NCBI RefSeq assembly: GCF_900601905.1
Contig: NZ_UWFA01000137.1
Coordinates: 124,001-188,000 of the forward strand
DNA from: Pseudomonas viridiflava
Lineage (GTDB): Bacteria; Pseudomonadota; Gammaproteobacteria; Pseudomonadales; Pseudomonadaceae
Direction of reading: 5' to 3'
DNA: 64,000 nt
Position 1 is the first letter of the stretch; each line of letters starts with the position of its first letter. Below the pieces are notes generated by a model that worked only from the letters and a program-made list of their open reading frames with translations, made no database searches and was not told where the DNA came from. A program made the position numbers and the translations under genes. Of this stretch, positions 58,975-64,000 are shown piece after piece.

Positions 58975-60219
58975 TCAACCCGCCAGCGCGGGCAGCGGCC
59001 TTGCCAACAAGCGCTCGTCGAGCAAGCCCAGACCTTCCTGAAACAGCTGATTGCTGCGCTCAGTCTCGCCCAGTTGCGCAAGCAAACGCGCCAGTTCGGC
59101 ACAGGTTTCAGGATTGCGCTCAAAGCGCAGGCTGCTTTCCAGATAATCGCGGGCCTTGCCCCACAGGCTGCTTTGCAGGCAAAGACGGCCCAGAGTCAGC
59201 AGCAGGCTCGGGTCTTCGGGGTGGTGCTTGAGCCAGCCTTCAGCCGTTTGCAGCTGCTTTGCAGGATCGCTGCCGCGCACCAGGCCATAAAGACGCGCAA
59301 GGTGGCTGTTGTAGTCGCGTTTGAGGGCCTGACGCAGCGCCTCTTCCGCTTTGGCGTCAGCGCCCAGGCGACGCAGTTGCTCGGCGTAGGCCAGAACCAG
59401 CTGCGGTTCCTGGCGCTGAGCCGAGGACAGTCCGCCCCAGGTCAGTTCCAGCGCAGGCAAACCGCCGGCGGTTTCTTCGCCGTCCTGCCCGCGATAGGCC
59501 GCCAGCGTGAGGTTCTCACCCCAGGCGCGACGCTCGAGCTCGGCCAGTTCCTGTGGCGGCAGAACCTTATCCTTGCGCAGCTCAGGCATGAGTCTGATCA
59601 ACGCCGACCAGTCGCCGCGCTGGCGATACAGGCGCTGCAGCTGGCGAAGAATCTGCGCATTGTGCGGATGACGCGCCTGCATGGCCTGCAGCGTACTCAG
59701 CGCACCGTCGTTGTCGCCGCGATCCTGCTGCAATTGCGCATGACTCAAGGCAATCGCCAGTTCGGCATGGGGCTGGCGCTCAAGGGCGCGCTCCAACAGC
59801 GTGTCGCTTTCTTCATAACGGCCTTGCTCGTTGGCTGCGCGTGCAGCCCCGAGGTAATACAGCAGCGGCTGAGGCTCGGACTCTGCAGCGCGGTGCAAGT
59901 GGCGCTGCGCACTGGACCAACGTCCCTCGGCCAGATCCATCTGCCCCTGCTCTATGGCCACTTGAACGCGACGACTGCGGTTGCGACGCGACCATGGATT
60001 GACCACGCCACTGGATGCGGTCAGCAGGTTGATCAGCAGACGCACCAGGAAAATCACCAGCCAGATGACCAGCAAAACACCCAGGGCCGTCCAGAAACCG
60101 GATTCATAGCGGAAGTTTTTATACGCGATCAGCACGTATCCGGGATGCTCGGCAATGGCGATACCAATCACCGCCGCGACCGCAATCGCGACCAATAGCA
60201 GCAGGTAGATACGTTTCAT
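58975..60219 (-). CDS. hemY: Heme biosynthesis-associated TPR protein HemY
   Basis: 414 residues. Two N-terminal membrane helices (about 3-22 and 40-62), then a TPR-rich domain to the C terminus (for example AIEQGQMDLAEGRWSSAQRHL and GRYEESDTLLERAL). HemY is an inner-membrane protein of uncertain exact role in tetrapyrrole synthesis; it is not the protoporphyrinogen oxidase of the same name in Gram-positives. Its start overlaps hemX by 4 bp. Confidence 0.92.
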   Translation of the reverse strand: MKRIYLLLLVAIAVAAVIGIAIAEHPGYVLIAYKNFRYESGFWTALGVLLVIWLVIFLVRLLINLLTASSGVVNPWSRRNRSRRVQVAIEQGQMDLAEGRWSSAQRHLHRAAESEPQPLLYYLGAARAANEQGRYEESDTLLERALERQPHAELAIALSHAQLQQDRGDNDGALSTLQAMQARHPHNAQILRQLQRLYRQRGDWSALIRLMPELRKDKVLPPQELAELERRAWGENLTLAAYRGQDGEETAGGLPALELTWGGLSSAQRQEPQLVLAYAEQLRRLGADAKAEEALRQALKRDYNSHLARLYGLVRGSDPAKQLQTAEGWLKHHPEDPSLLLTLGRLCLQSSLWGKARDYLESSLRFERNPETCAELARLLAQLGETERSNQLFQEGLGLLDERLLARPLPALAG

Positions 60220-61355
60220 GGGCTGGTCCCCTGCTGCGCTTCGGCAGGTTGTGCCGCTTTGCCCGGAGCATCAGGCTGCGCATGTCGACGCTCCAGGTAC
60301 GCCTGCACTGCGCTCAGGCTCTGTGCGAGGTCCGGAGTCATGACCGAGACGGGCTGCTGCGAGAGTACGTCGAGACGCTCGCTGAGCATCTTGCTCTGGG
60401 CGTTGTCCTGATTGAAGTTGCTGCGCAGCACGTTTTTGGCTTCTGCCAGGGCTGCTGAATAGACCTGTGGCTGGCCGTTCAAGGCCGCCCATTGCGCCTG
60501 CTCCAGCGCCAGGCTCAACGCCAGGCGTACCTGGGTCAGACTTTGCCCGGCCAGCAATGGGCGAATATTTTCGTCGGCGTTGAAGTCGATGCGAATGTAA
60601 TGCGAAACCTCGTTCCACCACTTCGCCCAGTGGCTGTCTTCGTTGGCGCCGGTGGTCAGGCCGAGCAACGACTCACCCTTGTCCTTGTATTCCGGGGCCA
60701 GCTCGTTGAGCTGCGCAACCTGGTCACGCAGGGCGGCGAGCTGCAGAAACAGGCCGGTTCGGTCGGGCTGATCCACACTGCGCAGCGACGCCAGACTCTT
60801 GGCCAACTGGTCGCGGGCAGCGAACGAGCCCGGATCGTCCTGTTCGCGGAGGATTTCATCAGCCCCCTGAACCAGCGCCTGGGCACTGTTGATGTCCTGC
60901 AACGCCGACAGGCGCAGGCTCGCCAGACGCAGCAAATGTTCGGCCTCGGCCAGCCGCCAGTCTTTGCGACTGGAACCGAGCACGGTTTCCAGACGCTGGC
61001 TCAGACGCTGCTGATCGCCCTGCAGTTGCGCCACCAGACGACGGCGATCTTCCAGCTCATTGGCTGGCGGCAGTTGCGCAAGGCGCTCGGAAAGTTGTTT
61101 TTCGTTGTGTTGCAAGGTCAGGGTCTGCGCGGCGATGTCCTGCATCTGCGTGCGCTGCTGCAAGTGGCTGGCCTGTACCGCACGCAGCTGCCACACGCCC
61201 CAACCCGCAACACCAATGCCCGCCACACCGAACAACAAAGCCAGTATGACCAGCCCGTTACTGCGACTCGCCGGCCGCTCCGGCCGCAACGGATCAGGTG
61301 TCGGGGCCGTCAGTACGGCGTCGGAATCATCTTTTGGCAAGGCTGTTTCGCTCAC
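60216..61355 (-). CDS. hemX: HemX (annotated uroporphyrinogen-III C-methyltransferase)
   Basis: 379 residues. An acidic cytoplasmic N terminus, one membrane helix (about 33-54, LVILALLFGVAGIGVAGWGV), then a long helical periplasmic part with coiled-coil-like heptads (about 60-250). The family name implies methyltransferase activity, but the SAM fold is not visible, so the role is unproven. Co-transcribed with hemC, hemD and hemY. Confidence 0.9.
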   Translation of the reverse strand: MSETALPKDDSDAVLTAPTPDPLRPERPASRSNGLVILALLFGVAGIGVAGWGVWQLRAVQASHLQQRTQMQDIAAQTLTLQHNEKQLSERLAQLPPANELEDRRRLVAQLQGDQQRLSQRLETVLGSSRKDWRLAEAEHLLRLASLRLSALQDINSAQALVQGADEILREQDDPGSFAARDQLAKSLASLRSVDQPDRTGLFLQLAALRDQVAQLNELAPEYKDKGESLLGLTTGANEDSHWAKWWNEVSHYIRIDFNADENIRPLLAGQSLTQVRLALSLALEQAQWAALNGQPQVYSAALAEAKNVLRSNFNQDNAQSKMLSERLDVLSQQPVSVMTPDLAQSLSAVQAYLERRHAQPDAPGKAAQPAEAQQGTSP

Positions 61356-61404
61356 GTATCGATCCTTTGCATTTGGGCGTTTTCAGTGAAGGACAGTCAG
61401 TCCA

Positions 61405-62181
61405 TCAATACGCCTGAAGGGCAGGCTCAGGTTGTTCCCGTAACGCTGCCAGCAGAGCCGCGGCGCTGGCGCCACGGCAATTCACAACAGTTCGCGCTCC
61501 GGCATCGCGGGCCAATTGGGCCACGCGCGGGCTCGGCACGAATAAAGTCAAACGCGCCAGTTGCGGCCAGGCATCGCCCGCCAACTGACACAAGTGTTCA
61601 AAACCCTGCCCACTGCTGACCACCAGCGCGTTCAGGCGTTCCGCTTCGATGCGTTGCGGCAGCGTCATGGCCGGATAGCGGGGCAGCTTGCGCTGATACA
61701 GCTGCAGATAGTCGACACTAGCACCCTGGCTGGCTAAACGCTCGGCCAACAACTCACGGCCGCCTTCACCGCGCATGATTAACACGCGCGCACCGGGCAA
61801 GGCGATGGCTTGTTGCAGGCGGGGCAGATCAAGCAGGGCTTCGCTGTCATCGCCCTGCTCGGGCCAGCTGACATCCAGGCCGTGGTCCTGGAGGAGTTGC
61901 GCGGTGCCCGCACCGACTGTGAACCACGGCTGGATCGGTGCTTGCGGCCAGAGCTCGCTGACCCGCTTGAGCCCCAGGCGCGCGGCCGGCTTGCTGACCA
62001 CGATCACGGCTGCGAAGTGATCAAGGTCAGCGAGCAGCGAGCGCTGCGCATCGGTGGCGGGTAGCGGCTCGATTTCAAGCAAGGGCAGGCTGCTGCTGAA
62101 GATGCCCGCTTCGGCGAGGGTCGACGCCAGCTGCGCTGACTCCTCCGCAGGCCGGGTCAGGAGCAGCCGCCAGGGGTTCAT
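61405..62181 (-). CDS. hemD: Uroporphyrinogen-III synthase
   Basis: 258 residues. Closes and inverts ring D of hydroxymethylbilane to form uroporphyrinogen III. Two-domain fold with the conserved start [23 protein letters not shown] and a central motif [10 protein letters not shown]. HemD proteins are poorly conserved; identity is strengthened by the 4-bp overlap with hemC. Confidence 0.92.
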   Translation of the reverse strand: MNPWRLLLTRPAEESAQLASTLAEAGIFSSSLPLLEIEPLPATDAQRSLLADLDHFAAVIVVSKPAARLGLKRVSELWPQAPIQPWFTVGAGTAQLLQDHGLDVSWPEQGDDSEALLDLPRLQQAIALPGARVLIMRGEGGRELLAERLASQGASVDYLQLYQRKLPRYPAMTLPQRIEAERLNALVVSSGQGFEHLCQLAGDAWPQLARLTLFVPSPRVAQLARDAGARTVVNCRGASAAALLAALREQPEPALQAY

Positions 62182-63119
62182 TCCCGCTCAGCCTCTCCAT
62201 ACACCGCTTTGAGGATCGCAGCGGCGCCCTGATCCAGCAGCGCCTCTGCCACTTGCACGCCCAGCGCCTGAGCGTCGGCCAACGGCGCTCGGGCATCGGC
62301 ATGCAGCAACAGCGCTCCGGACGGATCGCCCACCAGCCCGCGCAACCAGATCTGCTCGCCTTCAAGCACGGCGTAGCAGGCGATGGGTACCTGACAGCCG
62401 CCATTGAGGTGCTTGTTCAGTGAACGTTCGGCGGTGACCCGGGTGGCGGTGTCGTCGTGATGCAACGGGGCGAGCAGCGCATGAATTTCCGCATCGACAC
62501 TGCGGCACTCGATACCGACCGCGCCCTGCCCACCGGCAGGCAGGCTGTCGTCGACAGTGATGCTGGCAGTGATGCGCTCTTCGAAACCCAGACGGATCAG
62601 GCCCGCCGCCGCAAGAATGATCGCGTCGTATTCGCCAGCGTCGAGCTTGGCCAGCCGCGTGTTGACGTTGCCGCGCAGGAACTGGATTTTCAGGTCGGGA
62701 CGGCGCGCAAGCAATTGCGCCTGGCGACGCAGACTGGACGTGCCCACCATGCTGCCCGCAGGCAGTGCTTCAAGGCTGGCGAAGGCATTGGACACAAAGG
62801 CGTCACGAGGGTCTTCGCGCTCACAGATACAGAACAGACCCAACCCCTGGGGGAAGTCCATGGGCACGTCTTTCATGGAATGCACGGCGATGTCGGCGCG
62901 GTCTTCGAGCAGGGCAGTTTCCAGCTCTTTGACGAAAAGCCCCTTGCCGCCGATTTTCGACAGTGGCGAGTCGAGCAGCTTGTCACCGCGACTGACCATG
63001 GGCACCAGCGTCACGACCAGACCCGGGTGGGCCTGCTCCAGACGGCCCTTGACGTACTCGGCCTGCCAGAGGGCCAGCGCGCTTTTGCGCGTGGCGATGC
63101 GAATCTCGCGAGAAGACAT
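62178..63119 (-). CDS. hemC: Hydroxymethylbilane synthase (porphobilinogen deaminase)
   Basis: 313 residues. Joins four porphobilinogen units into a linear tetrapyrrole. The start [22 protein letters not shown] is typical; the dipyrromethane cofactor cysteine is in [12 protein letters not shown] near residue 241. First gene of hemCDXY; algR lies upstream on the same strand, separated by a REPIN, as in P. aeruginosa. Confidence 0.97.
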   Translation of the reverse strand: MSSREIRIATRKSALALWQAEYVKGRLEQAHPGLVVTLVPMVSRGDKLLDSPLSKIGGKGLFVKELETALLEDRADIAVHSMKDVPMDFPQGLGLFCICEREDPRDAFVSNAFASLEALPAGSMVGTSSLRRQAQLLARRPDLKIQFLRGNVNTRLAKLDAGEYDAIILAAAGLIRLGFEERITASITVDDSLPAGGQGAVGIECRSVDAEIHALLAPLHHDDTATRVTAERSLNKHLNGGCQVPIACYAVLEGEQIWLRGLVGDPSGALLLHADARAPLADAQALGVQVAEALLDQGAAAILKAVYGEAERE

Positions 63120-63227
63120 GGATCAATCCGTACTGACTTAAATAGTTGCCACGGATAATAACAGCTCAGGCAAAACGGCTCAGTGCTGTGTGGCGGGAGT
63201 AGTGATCCAGATCAGCGATAACCGACC

Positions 63228-63333
63228 TGTAGGAGTGAGCTTGCTCGCGATCGACTGCGAAGCAGGCGCACAGCAGAGATTGCAAGGACGTGAAGGTCGT
63301 TCCGACCTTATCGCGAGCAAGCTCACTCCTACA
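63228..63333. repeat. REPIN (TGTAGGAGTGAGCTTGCTCGCGA type)
   Basis: Arms TGTAGGAGTGAGCTTGCTCG (from 63228) and CGAGCAAGCTCACTCCTACA (to 63333), between hemC and algR. It is a variant of the class at 58866. Confidence 0.92.
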
Positions 63334-63346
63334 GATTCAGGGCAAC

Positions 63347-64000
63347 CTACAGCTGCTGCATCATCTTGCGCACACCCGCCACATGGCGGCGGCTGACGAT
63401 CAGCGCATCGCCATTGAGGCCGCGCAGGAACAACTGGAAATGCCCCAGCGGAGTACGCTGCAAGCGCTCGATGCGTTCGCGGGCCACCAGCGCGTTGCGG
63501 TGAATACGCACGAAGCGATCACCAAACTCGTCTTCCAGCGCCTTCAACGGCTCATCGAGCAAGACCTCGCCTCCTTCATGACGCAAGGTGACGTACTTGT
63601 GATCGGCGATAAAAAAAATCACCTGATCCAGCTGGATCAATTCGATGCCTTTGCGAGTGCGGGCACTGATATGGCTGCGCGGACCATTGCCGCTTTCCGC
63701 TGCCGGGCGCGTCATGGCAGCCAGCTGCACGCGGTTGGGACGCTCGGCCTTGCGCAAGGCTTCACTCAGGTGTTCGGGACGCACCGGTTTGACCAGATAG
63801 CCCACTGCACTGACCTGAAAGGCCTCAAGGGCAAATTCGTCGTGCGCGGTACAGAAAACCACCGCCGGAGGTGTTTCCCGCTCACACAGCCTGGCGGCGA
63901 CCTGCAGGCCATCCAGGCCTGGCATGCGGATATCCAGCAACACGATATCCGGCTTGTGGGTTTCGATCAGGGCCAAGGCTTCTTCGCCATTGGACGCACT
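63347..64000 (-). CDS. algR: Alginate response regulator AlgR, 3' part
   Basis: Partial gene running off the right edge; 217 codons are present and about 30 N-terminal ones are missing. A receiver domain with the phosphorylation aspartate in IVLLDIRMPGLDGLQ, then a LytTR DNA-binding domain (about the last 100 residues, with ISARTRKGIELIQLDQVIFF and FVRIHRNALVARERI). AlgR controls alginate, type IV pili and virulence in P. aeruginosa. The sensor fimS/algZ would lie outside the window. Confidence 0.93.
   Translation of the reverse strand, partial: SASNGEEALALIETHKPDIVLLDIRMPGLDGLQVAARLCERETPPAVVFCTAHDEFALEAFQVSAVGYLVKPVRPEHLSEALRKAERPNRVQLAAMTRPAAESGNGPRSHISARTRKGIELIQLDQVIFFIADHKYVTLRHEGGEVLLDEPLKALEDEFGDRFVRIHRNALVARERIERLQRTPLGHFQLFLRGLNGDALIVSRRHVAGVRKMMQQL

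Overview
The window is a stretch of Pseudomonas core chromosome. It is GC-rich and holds a gene order typical of the genus: recG-oxyR, exbB-exbD-tonB, rpoZ-spoT-ridA, rph/crc/pyrE, coaBC-dut-algC-argB, glnK-amtB, sutA, lppL-lysA-dapF-xerC, cyaY, rnk, algP, algQ and hemCDXY next to algR. Many dispersed palindromic REP/REPIN elements fit a member of the P. fluorescens/P. syringae complex, but the species cannot be fixed from sequence alone. There are no prophages, insertion sequences, CRISPR arrays, tRNAs or rRNAs.

Layout. 1-6.7 kb: envelope and transport genes (DUF5924 fragment, M16 peptidase, Na/Pi cotransporter, TerC, CitMHS) and a GFA-fold protein. 6.9-15.5 kb: an HDOD protein, oxyR-recG, the TonB energizing complex, an NAD-binding protein and a lipoprotein. 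15.5-23.8 kb: the stringent-response and nucleotide block (ridA, spoT, rpoZ, gmk, yicC, rph, crc, pyrE). 23.9-32.7 kb: argB, algC, dut, coaBC, radC, xpt, rep. 32.9-42.3 kb: signalling and transport (GGDEF-EAL, MATE, LysR, chemoreceptor, LysE, YifB, UbiK). 42.3-45.5 kb: nitrogen sensing (glnK-amtB behind a likely sigma-54 promoter), YjbQ and SutA. 45.7-50.3 kb: the lppL-lysA-dapF-DUF484-xerC-HAD operon. 50.5-58.7 kb: cyaY, DUF1289, a frameshifted rnk, LysE, MscS, ABC-F, algP, an FKBP, algQ and dsbB. 59-64 kb: hemCDXY and the 3' part of algR.

Several genes act together. OxyR and RecG link oxidative stress to DNA repair. ExbB-ExbD-TonB energize outer-membrane iron uptake. SpoT, RpoZ and Gmk surround GTP/ppGpp metabolism. 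AlgC, AlgP, AlgQ, AlgR and Rnk all have historical links to alginate control, and AlgC also feeds LPS synthesis.

No new multi-gene system is evident. The best leads are small: a one-base frameshift in rnk; a DsbB protein lacking one of the four usual redox cysteines; a 24-bp palindrome upstream of a chemoreceptor; a 10-bp inverted repeat plus an OxyR-like half-site in the oxyR leader; a Pho-box-like triple repeat upstream of the Na/Pi transporter gene; and at least five REP sequence types coexisting in 64 kb, two copies of which share their internal spacer.
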